Origin: Geobacter sp. DSM 9736
GTDB lineage: Bacteria; Desulfobacterota; Desulfuromonadia; Geobacterales; Geobacteraceae
Direction of reading: 5' to 3'
Length of the DNA stretch: 64,000 nucleotides
NCBI RefSeq assembly: GCF_900187405.1
Contig: NZ_LT896716.1
Location: 3,534,753-3,598,752 of the forward strand
The notes under the pieces are model-generated. The model saw only the letters and a list, made by a program, of their open reading frames with translations. It searched no databases and was not told where the DNA came from. The position numbers and the translations under genes were made by a program. Below are positions 45,002-53,716 of this stretch, one piece after another (positions within the stretch are counted from its first letter, which is position 1; each line of letters starts with the position of its first letter).

Positions 45002-46129
45002 ATGGATGACAATCGGGAATTTTTCGTCACTACTGCCAAGGGGCTGGAAGAAGTTCTGGCAGGAGAAGTTTCAGCCCTGGGGCTATCTTCGGTCATGGTC
45101 GAAACCGGCGGGGTGCGTTTCAAAGGCACCGTTGCCGATTGCTATCGTGCCAATCTCTGGCTGCGCACCGCTAACAGAATCCTCCTCCCCCTTGCGGAGT
45201 TTCCTTGCTCTACGCCTCAGCAACTGTACGAGGGCGTCCGGACCATATCATGGCACCACTACCTGACACCGGACATGACCCTCGCCGTCGATTGCAGCCT
45301 GCGCAACTCGACCCTTACCCATTCGGGGTTCGTAGCTCTGAAGACCAAGGATGCAGTTGTGGATGCACTCAGGGACCTGGTGGGTCGGCGCCCGAGCGTG
45401 GATGCGAAGGATCCTGATCTCCGCATCAATGTCTACCTGGTACGCGACCGCTGTACGGTCAGTATCGACAGCTCGGGAATTCCATTGGACAGGCGCGGGT
45501 ACAGGCTGGCCAGACGTGAGGCGCCACTGCGTGAAACGCTGGCAGCGGCAATGGTGCTTCTGACCGGCTGGGATGGCTCGCTTCCCCTCACCGATCCTAT
45601 GTGCGGGTCCGGAACGATTCCGATTGAAGCCGCTCTTCTTGCATCGCATCGCGCTCCCGGACTGGGAAGAACGTTCGGGTTCGAGCGGTGGACCGAATTT
45701 GATGGGAAGCTATGGCAACAGCTCGTGGAGGATGCACGGGAGCGGGTACGGAATGTCATTCCTGCCCCTGTGACTGGAGCCGACGTGTCGGCTGCTGCAC
45801 TCTCCACTGCCCTTCAGAACGCCAGACGGGCTGAGGTGGAAGGCATAATCCGGTGGCGGAAGGAGGATATCCTCTCTGCCTCTCCGTCATCCCCGGGAGT
45901 TCTCCTATTCAATCCTCCTTATGGGGAGAGGCTGGGGGAGGTGGAGGAGCTGAAGATTTTTTACCGGCAAATAGGAGATTTTCTGAAGAAAAAATGTGTC
46001 GGGTCGACAGCGTTCATTCTCGTGGGAAACTCGGAATTGGCGAAACATATAGGATTAAAGGCTTCACGTCGCTTCGTTCTCTTCAACGGACCTATAGAAT
46101 GCCGGCTGCTCAAGTTCGAGCTTTATTGA
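45002..46129 (+). CDS. THUMP-domain rRNA methyltransferase (RlmL/YpsC-like)
   Basis: 375-residue class I SAM-dependent RNA methyltransferase. An N-terminal THUMP domain (about residues 45-160) is followed by the methyltransferase fold, with DPMCGSGTIPIEA as motif I and LFNPPYGERLG as the catalytic motif. Relatives make m2G in 23S rRNA; the exact base here is unknown. GAGG lies before the ATG. A promoter for the downstream tRNA follows. Confidence 0.9.
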   Translation: MDDNREFFVTTAKGLEEVLAGEVSALGLSSVMVETGGVRFKGTVADCYRANLWLRTANRILLPLAEFPCSTPQQLYEGVRTISWHHYLTPDMTLAVDCSLRNSTLTHSGFVALKTKDAVVDALRDLVGRRPSVDAKDPDLRINVYLVRDRCTVSIDSSGIPLDRRGYRLARREAPLRETLAAAMVLLTGWDGSLPLTDPMCGSGTIPIEAALLASHRAPGLGRTFGFERWTEFDGKLWQQLVEDARERVRNVIPAPVTGADVSAAALSTALQNARRAEVEGIIRWRKEDILSASPSSPGVLLFNPPYGERLGEVEELKIFYRQIGDFLKKKCVGSTAFILVGNSELAKHIGLKASRRFVLFNGPIECRLLKFELY

Positions 46130-46175
46130 ATTCAACCGCAGACATCCTGTCTCTCGGGTACGGTCCAAAAACAGC

Positions 46176-46204
46176 TTGACACCCGATGGGTAACCTCTTA
46201 TAGT
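46176..46204 (+). promoter_or_regulatory. Strong promoter for the tRNA gene
   Basis: TTGACA, a 17-base spacer and TATAGT, ending 15 bases before the tRNA. Confidence 0.8.
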
Positions 46205-46219
46205 GAAAATTCGCTTTGC

Positions 46220-46296
46220 GGGCCTATAGCTCAGTTGGCTAGAGCTACCGGCTCATAACCGGTCGGTCCCAGGTTCGAGTCCTGGTGGGCCCACCA
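46220..46296 (+). tRNA. tRNA with CAU anticodon (Met or Ile2)
   Basis: 77 bases including encoded CCA. The acceptor stem GGGCCTA pairs with TGGGCCC, the D arm is GCTCAGTTGGCTAGAGC, the anticodon stem and loop are CCGGCTCATAACCGG, and the T arm is CCAGGTTCGAGTCCTGG. Anticodon CAU fits elongator Met, or Ile2 if C34 becomes lysidine. C4-G69 and C5-G68 are the pairs favoured by TilS, so Ile2 is a real possibility. Confidence 0.96.
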
Positions 46297-46392
46297 CCTA
46301 TTAAAGAATACCGGCGCCAGTCGGTATTGCAGGAAGATGTGGGGAATGCCCTTAAAGCGCCTGAGCAGACGAACGGATACCCTGAATGGGAA

Positions 46393-46433
46393 GAAAAAGA
46401 GTGCATACCGTAAGGATGCACTCTTTTTCTTTT
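46393..46433 (+). terminator. Terminator after the tRNA
   Basis: GAAAAAGAGTGCAT and ATGCACTCTTTTTC form a perfect stem with A and T flanks; further T follow. It ends eight bases before the Nif3-family start. Confidence 0.88.
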
Positions 46434-46440
46434 GTGGGCG

Positions 46441-47559
46441 ATGAGCGTACCAAAAGTATCCGACATACTCGGAATCATTGATAAATTGGCGCCATTCTAC
46501 CTCTCTGAGGGATGGGACAACGCAGGGCTGCAGCTCGGTGATCCAGCTGCGGAAGCCGGAAAGATCATGGTTTCTCTGGACCCAGGCGCCGATGCAATCA
46601 ATGCTGCAATTGCGGGGCATTGTAACCTTTTGCTTACCCACCACCCTCTTTTCTTCTCCCCGATCAAGAAACTTTCCACCGCCGACACTTTGGGTCGGAT
46701 TGCAATAAATGCCCTTAAAAACGATCTTTCAGTCATTTCCCTGCACACGAACTACGATATCGCTGAAGGAGGATTGAACGATCTGCTGGCGCAGCGGCTC
46801 GGTGTTCATGATGTGGAGCCCCTCAAGTCCACTGGAGCAGAAGAGCTTGCCAAGCTTGCTGTTTTTGTTCCGAGAGGGCATGAGGAGCGGGTGTTGGAGA
46901 GTTTGTTTCGTTTCAGCGGGTTCATAGGCAACTACAGTGAGTGCTCATTCCGAGTCGAAGGCGCCGGTACCTTCAAGCCTCTTTCCGGTGCCCGCCCCTT
47001 TATAGGGGAGGTTGGGATGCGGGAAGAGGTTGATGAGGTCCGTGTAGAGGTGTTGTTGCGAAAACAGGACTTGGCGTCGGCGATCAAGAGTTTGAAATCT
47101 GTTCATCCCTACGAGGAGCCTGCACTTGATGTTTATCCGCTGCTGAATCAGGGAAAGGCGAGGGGGCTTGGGCGCGTCGGAAAACTTTTGCAGCCGATGA
47201 CGCTGGATGCATTTGCGGCGCGGGTTAAGGAGCTGCTGTGCCTGGATGGGCTACGGCTCGTTGGAGATACTGGCCGTCCCGTCCGTAAGGTAGCTTTGTG
47301 TGGGGGGAGCGGGATGTCGGTTCTGCGTGCTGCGCGGTTTTGTGGGGCGGATGTTCTTGTGACGGGAGACATCAAGTATCACGAAGCCCGTGAGGCGGAA
47401 GCACTCGGGATAGCGCTCATAGATGCAGGTCATTTCGGTACCGAGCGGATCATGGTGCAGGGGGTGGCGGAGAAGCTTGTGGATGAGCTGACAAGAAAAA
47501 AACTTGAAGCGGATATTTTGCCATTTACGGGAGAGCGGGAGCCGTTCACTTACCGGTAA
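46441..47559 (+). CDS. Nif3-like dinuclear metal-binding protein (YqfO type)
   Basis: 372-residue NIF3-family protein. The metal-ligand motifs LLTHHPLFF and LHTNYDIAEGG are near residues 63 and 100, with further ligands near the end (ITDAGHFGTE-like LIDAGHFGTER). The central insertion (about residues 125-245) makes it the longer YqfO type. Function is unknown; a GTP cyclohydrolase I type 2 name is used in databases but unproven. ATG at 46441 lies just after the terminator with no clear ribosome site. Confidence 0.9.
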   Translation: MSVPKVSDILGIIDKLAPFYLSEGWDNAGLQLGDPAAEAGKIMVSLDPGADAINAAIAGHCNLLLTHHPLFFSPIKKLSTADTLGRIAINALKNDLSVISLHTNYDIAEGGLNDLLAQRLGVHDVEPLKSTGAEELAKLAVFVPRGHEERVLESLFRFSGFIGNYSECSFRVEGAGTFKPLSGARPFIGEVGMREEVDEVRVEVLLRKQDLASAIKSLKSVHPYEEPALDVYPLLNQGKARGLGRVGKLLQPMTLDAFAARVKELLCLDGLRLVGDTGRPVRKVALCGGSGMSVLRAARFCGADVLVTGDIKYHEAREAEALGIALIDAGHFGTERIMVQGVAEKLVDELTRKKLEADILPFTGEREPFTYR

Positions 47560-47633
47560 CGTGTGCGGCGCGGGTGTGCATGTCGTACATGCGCGTTGCG
47601 GGACAGGAACAGCAGAAAAAAGGGAGGCAGGTT

Positions 47634-48350
47634 TTGAGAAACAATCTGAAGGTATTGGATGGTCTGCAGGAGATTGACCTGCGTATCGATGCACTGAAAG
47701 TCGATGTGAAGGGGCTTGAGGACGGCATCGCCGTTCTGGAGAGGGATGTGGCGGAGGCACAGGAGGCCGTCGACACACGGAATGCCGCACTCCTTGCGCT
47801 TGAAGAGGAGAAACGGCAGCTGGAAGAGAGCGTTTCAGCTGAAAGTGAGAACATAGTCCGTTCCGAGCAGCGTCTCAAGGAAATCAAGACCCAGAAGGAA
47901 TATCAGGCGGTCTCCAAGGAGATTACCAGCGCTAAAAAATTGAAAGTTGAGCTTGAAGAGCAGGCATTGCAGAAGATCTCGCAGATTGAGGAAGTGCGGG
48001 CCGATCTGAACAGTCGCATGGAAAGCATTCGCGAATTGGAACAAAACGTGGCTGCCAGGAAGTCGGAACTTCAGACCCAGATAGATCAGCTGAGCGGAAC
48101 AGTGGCGGAGGAAACAGGTGCGAGGGACAATGCCGTCAAAACACTACCTTCCTCCATCGTCAAGCGATACAGCCTCCTGCGTGAGCAGCGGCGCGGGCTC
48201 GCTGTAGTAGAGGCCCGGGAGGGATACTGTCTCGGCTGCAACATGAACCTTCCTCCACAGCTGTACAACAGCCTGTACCGCGGCGCCGAGCTTATCACCT
48301 GTCCTCACTGCCAGCGGATTCTTGTCTTGAGGCAGGACCTGCAGCAGTAG
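47634..48350 (+). CDS. Coiled-coil zinc-ribbon protein (C4-type, DUF164)
   Basis: 238-residue protein with a long antiparallel coiled coil (about residues 10-180, heptad-rich) and a C-terminal four-cysteine zinc ribbon (YCLGCNMNLPPQ and TCPHCQRIL). Families of this shape occur beside Nif3 and rnpB in many bacteria. TTG at 47634 with GGGAGGCAGG before it is chosen; ATG codons at 47580 and 47589 extend the frame with less support. Function not established. Confidence 0.85.
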   Translation: MRNNLKVLDGLQEIDLRIDALKVDVKGLEDGIAVLERDVAEAQEAVDTRNAALLALEEEKRQLEESVSAESENIVRSEQRLKEIKTQKEYQAVSKEITSAKKLKVELEEQALQKISQIEEVRADLNSRMESIRELEQNVAARKSELQTQIDQLSGTVAEETGARDNAVKTLPSSIVKRYSLLREQRRGLAVVEAREGYCLGCNMNLPPQLYNSLYRGAELITCPHCQRILVLRQDLQQ

Positions 48351-48365
48351 GTATTATAATAAAGC

Positions 48366-48759
48366 TTGGCCGAAGCAGACCGGGTGACCGCTGCCCGTAA
48401 GGGGAGAGGAAAGTCCGGGCTCCGAAGGGCATGGTGCTGGATAACGTCCAGCGGGGGTGACCCCAGGGAAAGTGCCACAGAGAGAAGTCCGCCTGCAATG
48501 GATCGTCACGCGCGATCCGGAAACAGGTAAGGGTGAAAGGGTGAGGTAAGAGCTCACCGGGTCCGGCGGTGACGCCGGATGCCAGGTAAACCCCACCAGG
48601 AGCAAGGCCGAATAGGGAGGCGTCAAGGACGGCCCGTCCGTGCTTCCGGGTTGGCTGCTTGAGGCCGTCGGCAACGGCGGTCCTAGATGAATGGTCGCCG
48701 CCCTCTGTCGGGTAACCGGCGGAGGGAACAGAACCCGGCTTATGGTCTGCTTCGGCCAA
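48366..48759 (+). ncRNA. rnpB: RNase P RNA, bacterial type A
   Basis: Catalytic RNA of ribonuclease P, about 394 bases. The ends pair perfectly (TTGGCCGAAGCAGAC with GTCTGCTTCGGCCAA, helix P1). Conserved blocks: GAGGAAAGTCCGGGC, CCACAGAGAGAA, GCCAGGTAAACCCCACC, AGATGAATGG and ACAGAACCCGGCTTATG. It processes tRNA 5' ends, including the tRNA upstream. It lies between the zinc-ribbon gene and the cysteine-cluster gene. Confidence 0.97.
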
Positions 48760-48770
48760 TAGACGAATCA

Positions 48771-49343
48771 ATGACGGATAGAGAGAAGTGGGAACGAGCT
48801 GTTGCGGCGGTCAGGTTAGAATACGGTGGCCTGTCGCAGGAGGTGAAGGAACGGGTTCTCTTCCTGCTAAAACGGGTGCAAAGGGGTAAAGAACGCGTTC
48901 ACCAGCGCGCCGCCGGCCTGAACGGTGCAGAGATCTGCGCGGCGTGCGGTGGCCAGTGCTGCATGACAGGAAAACATCACTTTACGGTGATCGAACTGCT
49001 GACATACCTCGCCAAGGAAGAGGATCTTTTCACACCCCGTTTCGATTCGGGGCGTTGCCCGTACCTGGGCGACGACGGCTGTCTCATGTCTCCCAGCTAT
49101 CGACCCTTCAACTGTATCACCTTCAATTGCGAGCAAGTGGACTCCTTGTCGCAGCGTTCGGAAGCCGCAGTGTTCATGCACGTGGAAAAGGAGCTGCGGG
49201 AAGCATATGCAGACGTAGAGGGTTTCTTTGGAAACCGGTTTTTGCACGGCCTGTTCATCAACTTTGAGCGGGATATCCTTCAGCGGCGTCAAATCCTCCG
49301 AGGAGTCGCAGCGGATGGTGCTGGTGTCGACCGGCAGGTTTAG
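48771..49343 (+). CDS. Cysteine-cluster (YkgJ-like) protein
   Basis: 190-residue protein with the Zn/Fe-chelating cysteine pattern CAACGGQCC near residue 60, then GRCPYLGDDGCLM and FNCITFNC near residues 100-120, typical of the CxxCxxCC (UPF0153/YkgJ) family. Metal identity and role are unknown. ATG at 48771 is 11 bases after rnpB ends; the frame also opens inside rnpB but that is a coding shadow. Confidence 0.8.
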   Translation: MTDREKWERAVAAVRLEYGGLSQEVKERVLFLLKRVQRGKERVHQRAAGLNGAEICAACGGQCCMTGKHHFTVIELLTYLAKEEDLFTPRFDSGRCPYLGDDGCLMSPSYRPFNCITFNCEQVDSLSQRSEAAVFMHVEKELREAYADVEGFFGNRFLHGLFINFERDILQRRQILRGVAADGAGVDRQV

Positions 49344-49354
49344 GAGTATCAAGT

Positions 49355-49696
49355 ATGGCGGGAATCCGGGACCTCGTACTGGTCCATATCGATAGAAAGC
49401 CGGGATTCTATGCTCGGATAGAGAGCATCGTGCCCGATGTGAAACCAGGGTGGTGGCAAGTCAAGCTGCTTGTTCTGACCTTTCCGCTGCAAGTCTACAC
49501 CTGGATTCTCGATGAAAGTCAGGTTAACGGCTCTCCTTTCACTATGGGTGGAACTCCGGTAATGCTCGAAAAGCTAATATCCCCCGTGGACGAGCCAGGG
49601 CCTCCTGGAGAGGGTGTTGAGCAGAAGCCGAAGCAGGAAGGTTCTTCCGTCGCTTCCAAGGTCGTGTCTCTGGCAGACAGAAAAAAAGAGCGATAA
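49355..49696 (+). CDS. Small hypothetical protein
   Basis: 113-residue protein I do not recognise. AGGAG lies before the ATG. The first 80 residues look like a compact beta fold (RIESIVPDVKPGWWQVKLLVLTFP), and the last ~30 are charged and disordered (EQKPKQEGSSVASKVV...RKKER). It lies 11 bases after the cysteine-cluster gene and is probably co-transcribed with it. Confidence 0.72.
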   Translation: MAGIRDLVLVHIDRKPGFYARIESIVPDVKPGWWQVKLLVLTFPLQVYTWILDESQVNGSPFTMGGTPVMLEKLISPVDEPGPPGEGVEQKPKQEGSSVASKVVSLADRKKER

Positions 49697-49836
49697 ATTC
49701 GCGTTTTTTAGACCTGTTACAGTGCAATATTCAGATAATTCGACTACTTCCCCCACAATCCCTCATCTCATGCTTTATCCTTTCGTAAACCATTAAAAAA
49801 TAACTGAAAAAATTGATTTCGGGGGCACTTTTTGCC

Positions 49837-49866
49837 TTGACAGTCTCGGGCGCTCGCGAGTATAGT
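49837..49866 (+). promoter_or_regulatory. Promoter of the dcw (cell wall and division) cluster
   Basis: TTGACA, an 18-base spacer and TATAGT, 54 bases before mraZ. The MraZ-type repeats lie just downstream of the -10. Confidence 0.8.
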
Positions 49867-49876
49867 TTGTGCCCAA

Positions 49877-49910
49877 GTGGAAAAAAGTGGTAAATCGTGG
49901 CAACGAGTGG
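49877..49910 (+). promoter_or_regulatory. Putative MraZ operator: four GTGG repeats at 10-base spacing
   Basis: GTGG occurs at 49877, 49887, 49897 and 49907, each separated by six bases. MraZ is known to bind short G-rich direct repeats spaced about 10 bases in the mra promoter of other bacteria. Here they lie between the -10 and the mraZ start. Confidence 0.78.
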
Positions 49911-49920
49911 CTGAGGGGAT

Positions 49921-50397
49921 ATGTTCAGGGGTATTTTTCATACCACTATCGATGCAAAAGGACGAACGAGCATTCCCTCTCGTTTTAGGGAAATGTTTGC
50001 CGAGTGCTTTGGCGACGATCGGTTCTTTATCACGAACTCGGCCCCTGTGGACCTGGGCGACGGCGAATTCGGCCGGGGCCTTACCGTCTATCCCTACAAA
50101 GAGTGGCTGGCGCTGGAAGAGCGGGTTGCGCAGGGTGCTGGCCTCACCGCAAAGCAGCTCAACAGTATCAATCGTCTCATTCTTGCTCCCGGAGTCGAAT
50201 GTGCCGCCGACAAGCTGGGCAGAGTGCTCGTGCCACCACATCTCCGCAATTCTGCCGCGCTTGAGCGTGATATCGTTTTTGTCGGTTCTCTGAAAAAGAT
50301 AGAGATCTGGAGCCAGCAGGAATGGGAGAAGGTTGTTCGCCAGGCCGAGAAGGATTTCCCCAGTGATACTGCTGGGTTGGCCGAGCTGGGGATCTAG
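49921..50397 (+). CDS. mraZ: Transcriptional regulator MraZ
   Basis: 158-residue ring-forming DNA-binding protein that represses its own operon in E. coli. Two AbrB-like repeats are seen (FHTTIDAKGRTSIPSRFR and LGRVLVPPHLRN). Its likely operator is right upstream. It is the first dcw gene and touches the next, rsmH, without a gap. Confidence 0.96.
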   Translation: MFRGIFHTTIDAKGRTSIPSRFREMFAECFGDDRFFITNSAPVDLGDGEFGRGLTVYPYKEWLALEERVAQGAGLTAKQLNSINRLILAPGVECAADKLGRVLVPPHLRNSAALERDIVFVGSLKKIEIWSQQEWEKVVRQAEKDFPSDTAGLAELGI

Positions 50398-51333
50398 GTG
50401 GAATTCCGCCATGCTTCGGTTATGCTTGAGGAAAGTCTCCGCTTTCTCGCGCCCAGATCAGGCGGTATCTACGTAGATGGTACTCTTGGCGGCGGAGGCC
50501 ATGCCGAGCGCATCCTCGCAGACACTGCTCCGGATGGCCGCCTGATCGCATTCGACAAAGATCCGGATGCATTGTCAGCAGCCGGGCAGCGACTCTCACC
50601 GTTCGGGAGCCGGGTCAGGCTGGTTCATGGTGACTTCGCAGTTCTCTCGTCGGCGTTGGCTGAAATGGGTATCGACGGCATCGACGGCATCATGCTTGAT
50701 CTCGGTGTCTCATCCCATCAGCTGGATTCCGGGGAACGGGGATTCAGCTTTCAGCAGGACGCCCCACTCGATATGCGGATGGACACGACCAAAGGGGTCA
50801 CAGCAGCTGATATCGTAAATAACGAAAGCAGAGAAGAGCTGATACGGATCATCCGGGAGTATGGAGAAGAGCGGTGGGCATCCAGAATCGCCTCGGCAAT
50901 AGTCCGGGCACGGGAGACGCTGCCGGTGACGAGCACGCTGCAACTGGCCGAGCTGGTCAAGGGGGCGATACCGAGACCCGCATGGGAAGACAGGATTCAT
51001 CCTGCGACCCGGACATTTCAGGGGTTGCGGATTGCCGTGAACGATGAACTTGGAAGCATCAGGCGGGGACTGCCCGCCGCGATGCAGCTTCTCAACAGGG
51101 GGGGCAGAGCGGTGGTAATTTCGTTTCATTCCCTCGAAGACAGGATCGTGAAGGACACATTCAGAAGCTTTACCGGGCGGTGCACCTGCCCCCGCGACCT
51201 TCCCGTGTGCGTCTGCGGACAAAGTGCCGCGGTGCGAATTCTGACTGCAAAGCCGGTTCGGGCGGGAGAGGATGAGATAGCTGCCAACCCAAGGGCGCGT
51301 AGTGCACGACTTAGAGCTGCCGAGAAGCTTTAA
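50398..51333 (+). CDS. rsmH: 16S rRNA (cytosine-1402-N4)-methyltransferase
   Basis: 311 residues. The SAM motif [14 protein letters not shown], the stretch [11 protein letters not shown] and the C-terminal [11 protein letters not shown] are all typical. Methylates C1402 in the decoding centre. GTG start directly at the mraZ stop. Confidence 0.97.
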   Translation: MEFRHASVMLEESLRFLAPRSGGIYVDGTLGGGGHAERILADTAPDGRLIAFDKDPDALSAAGQRLSPFGSRVRLVHGDFAVLSSALAEMGIDGIDGIMLDLGVSSHQLDSGERGFSFQQDAPLDMRMDTTKGVTAADIVNNESREELIRIIREYGEERWASRIASAIVRARETLPVTSTLQLAELVKGAIPRPAWEDRIHPATRTFQGLRIAVNDELGSIRRGLPAAMQLLNRGGRAVVISFHSLEDRIVKDTFRSFTGRCTCPRDLPVCVCGQSAAVRILTAKPVRAGEDEIAANPRARSARLRAAEKL

Positions 51334-51374
51334 CGGCTCCAGCTTTTTTTGATATGGAATGAGGTGGAGGTCCC

Positions 51375-51710
51375 ATGGCCGACGTGAAAACAATACACAG
51401 CAAAGTTGCAGCTCCCCGCAAAGTAGTGGCCTTGTCGGCGCAGAAGTGGGACCTCTTCCCGTACCTCATCGTGATCATGGTGCTCCTCACTGTCGTGTCG
51501 GTATTTCATGTCTGGTCCAGGGTCAGGGTGATCGATCTCAATCTGGCGATCTCGGAAGCGAGGCGGCAGGTCAAGGACCAGCACCAGGAGAACAGTCGGC
51601 TGAAGCTGGAGGTAGCATCATTGAAAACGCCGGCCCGCATAGAGGCCTTCGCTAAAGAGGAGTTGGGAATGCGATTGCCGCTCGACCAGCAGGTGGTGGT
51701 CGTCAAATGA
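51375..51710 (+). CDS. ftsL: Cell division protein FtsL
   Basis: 111-residue bitopic membrane protein with one hydrophobic segment (LFPYLIVIMVLLTVVSVFHV, about residues 27-46) followed by a coiled coil (about 55-90). In E. coli it forms the FtsQLB complex. GGAGG before the ATG; four-base overlap (ATGA) with ftsI. Confidence 0.85.
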   Translation: MADVKTIHSKVAAPRKVVALSAQKWDLFPYLIVIMVLLTVVSVFHVWSRVRVIDLNLAISEARRQVKDQHQENSRLKLEVASLKTPARIEAFAKEELGMRLPLDQQVVVVK

Positions 51711-53674
51711 AAGACGGGCGAGAGAAATGGGCGAGAGTGCGCATCCGCCTGGTCGGCGGAGCTTTCGCCTTTTTCTTCGCCATCACTTCTGCGCGTGCCT
51801 TTTACCTCCAGGTTGTCCAGAAAGACCAGTTCCTAAAGCTAGCCGAAAAGCAGCATCAGAAGGTCGTCCAGTTGACCCCGGGGCGTGGGGGGATTTACGA
51901 CCGCAACAACAGCGAACTTGCAGTTTCCATCGAAATGGATTCCTGCTTCGCCGAGCCGCGTAACATGGATGATGCAGCGGATGCGGCTTCGAGACTGGCG
52001 CCTATCCTCGGGACCAGCGTCGATGTGTTGCAGCGGAAGCTGACGGGGAGCAAAGGTTTCGTCTGGTTGCAGCGCCGGCTCATGCCGGATCAGGTCCAGC
52101 GCATCAAGCAGCTCGGCATAGACGGAATCGGTTTCGTCAAGGAAAGCAAGCGCTTCTATCCACATTCGGAGATGGCGAGCCATGTAATCGGCTTCACCGG
52201 AATGGATCCCGAAGGACTTGAGGGCATCGAGCGCAAGTATGATTCGGTACTGCTGGGGAGCACCGGGTACATGGTTACCGAGCGGGACGCCCTGGGACGT
52301 GACATCGCCCTCAAGAACACCGTGGTCAAGAGCGCCTCGAAAGGGCAGAGCATCACCCTCACCCTCGACAAGAACATCCAGTACATCACTGAAAAGGAAC
52401 TTGCCAAGGCAGTTCAGTCGAGCAGAGCAGTTGGAGGAATCGCCGTCGTCATGGAACCTTCTACCGGAAAGGTTCTGGCGATGGCCAACTATCCGGGTTT
52501 CAATCCCAACCTCTCCGACCGTCCCCTGCAGCATCTTCGCAATAAAGCCATTGTCGACAGCTTTGAGCCGGGATCGACCTTCAAGGTGTTTCTCCTGGCC
52601 GCTGCACTCGAAGAGCATATCATCGGGGCACACGAAACCTTCAATTGCGAAAACGGAAGCTACGAGATAGGCGGCAGGGTCATACACGACACCCACAAGT
52701 ACGGAACGCTTTCGGTTTCCGACATTCTGAAGTATTCGAGCAATATCGGTTCTGCAAAGATCGGCGCCCGACTCGGAGCTGAGCGGCTCTATAACTATCT
52801 GCGTTCCTTCGGTTTCGGGGAACGCAGCGGCATTGATCTGCCGGGAGAGGTTTCCGGCAATCTCCGTAACCGGAACCAGTGGGTGCCGGTGGACCTTGCG
52901 ACCATCTCCTTCGGACAGGGGGTTTCCGCAACGGCCGTTCAATTGGCGACAGCTTTTTCGGCCCTGGCAAACGGCGGCATGCTTATGAAGCCGTACATAG
53001 TCGAGAGGATCAGCGACAGCCAGGGTACGGTTCTGCAAAAATTCGAGCCGCAGGTCCGCCGTCGCGTGGTCTCCAAGGAAACGGCTTCGCGGGTCGCAAA
53101 AATGATGGAAGGTGTTACCGCCGAAGGGGGCACAGCCATCAGTGCGGCTGTGGAAGGGTATCGAGTAGGGGGTAAGACGGGCACCGCACAGAAGGTGGAT
53201 CCGGTCACGCGGGGATACTCCATCGATAAGCGAACAGCCTCCTTTATCGGATTTGCTCCCCTCTCGGACCCGAAACTCACCATAGTCGTAATCGTCGATG
53301 AACCGAAGACGAGCCCTTATGGGGGAGTGGTGGCTGCGCCGGCGTTCAGCGCCATAGCCCTTCGCTCCCTCTGCTACCTGAATGTGCCCAAGGATAAGAA
53401 GGAGAAGCCGAAGATCGTGCAGGTTGAGGCGAAGGCCGAGGTTGATGAGGAAGATCCTCCAGCTGCAGAAGGTTCCATCACTGAAAGCGGAGAAGGGGAA
53501 GTCATGCCCAATTTCCGCATGATGAGCATGAGACAGGTATTACGCGTCATGGAGCAGAAAGGGCTTAACGTCAAGCTTCTGGGGAGTGGCCGGGTAGTGG
53601 AGCAGAATCCTCCTCCCGGAAGAAAAATCGGGCCGTCGGACAGAGTGTGGGTAAGGCTTGCACCGGCGGCGTGA
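51707..53674 (+). CDS. ftsI: Penicillin-binding protein FtsI with C-terminal PASTA domain
   Basis: Septal transpeptidase of 655 residues. One N-terminal membrane segment (VGGAFAFFFAITSARAFYLQ), then the pedestal and the transpeptidase with the three motifs SxxK (EPGSTFKVF), SxN (YSSNIG) and KTGT (GGKTGTAQK). After residue 590 there is a PASTA domain (VMPNFRMMSMRQVLRVMEQK), an arrangement common in Gram-positive and some delta-proteobacterial FtsI. It crosslinks peptidoglycan during division. Confidence 0.97.
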   Translation: MKDGREKWARVRIRLVGGAFAFFFAITSARAFYLQVVQKDQFLKLAEKQHQKVVQLTPGRGGIYDRNNSELAVSIEMDSCFAEPRNMDDAADAASRLAPILGTSVDVLQRKLTGSKGFVWLQRRLMPDQVQRIKQLGIDGIGFVKESKRFYPHSEMASHVIGFTGMDPEGLEGIERKYDSVLLGSTGYMVTERDALGRDIALKNTVVKSASKGQSITLTLDKNIQYITEKELAKAVQSSRAVGGIAVVMEPSTGKVLAMANYPGFNPNLSDRPLQHLRNKAIVDSFEPGSTFKVFLLAAALEEHIIGAHETFNCENGSYEIGGRVIHDTHKYGTLSVSDILKYSSNIGSAKIGARLGAERLYNYLRSFGFGERSGIDLPGEVSGNLRNRNQWVPVDLATISFGQGVSATAVQLATAFSALANGGMLMKPYIVERISDSQGTVLQKFEPQVRRRVVSKETASRVAKMMEGVTAEGGTAISAAVEGYRVGGKTGTAQKVDPVTRGYSIDKRTASFIGFAPLSDPKLTIVVIVDEPKTSPYGGVVAAPAFSAIALRSLCYLNVPKDKKEKPKIVQVEAKAEVDEEDPPAAEGSITESGEGEVMPNFRMMSMRQVLRVMEQKGLNVKLLGSGRVVEQNPPPGRKIGPSDRVWVRLAPAA

Positions 53675-53716
53675 TCCGTTAGGACGCGGCGCCGAAGCCA
53701 CATCAAAGAGGTCAGC

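Noticed and set aside
51839-53038. 399-residue minus-strand frame over ftsI
   Set aside because: Antisense shadow of ftsI.
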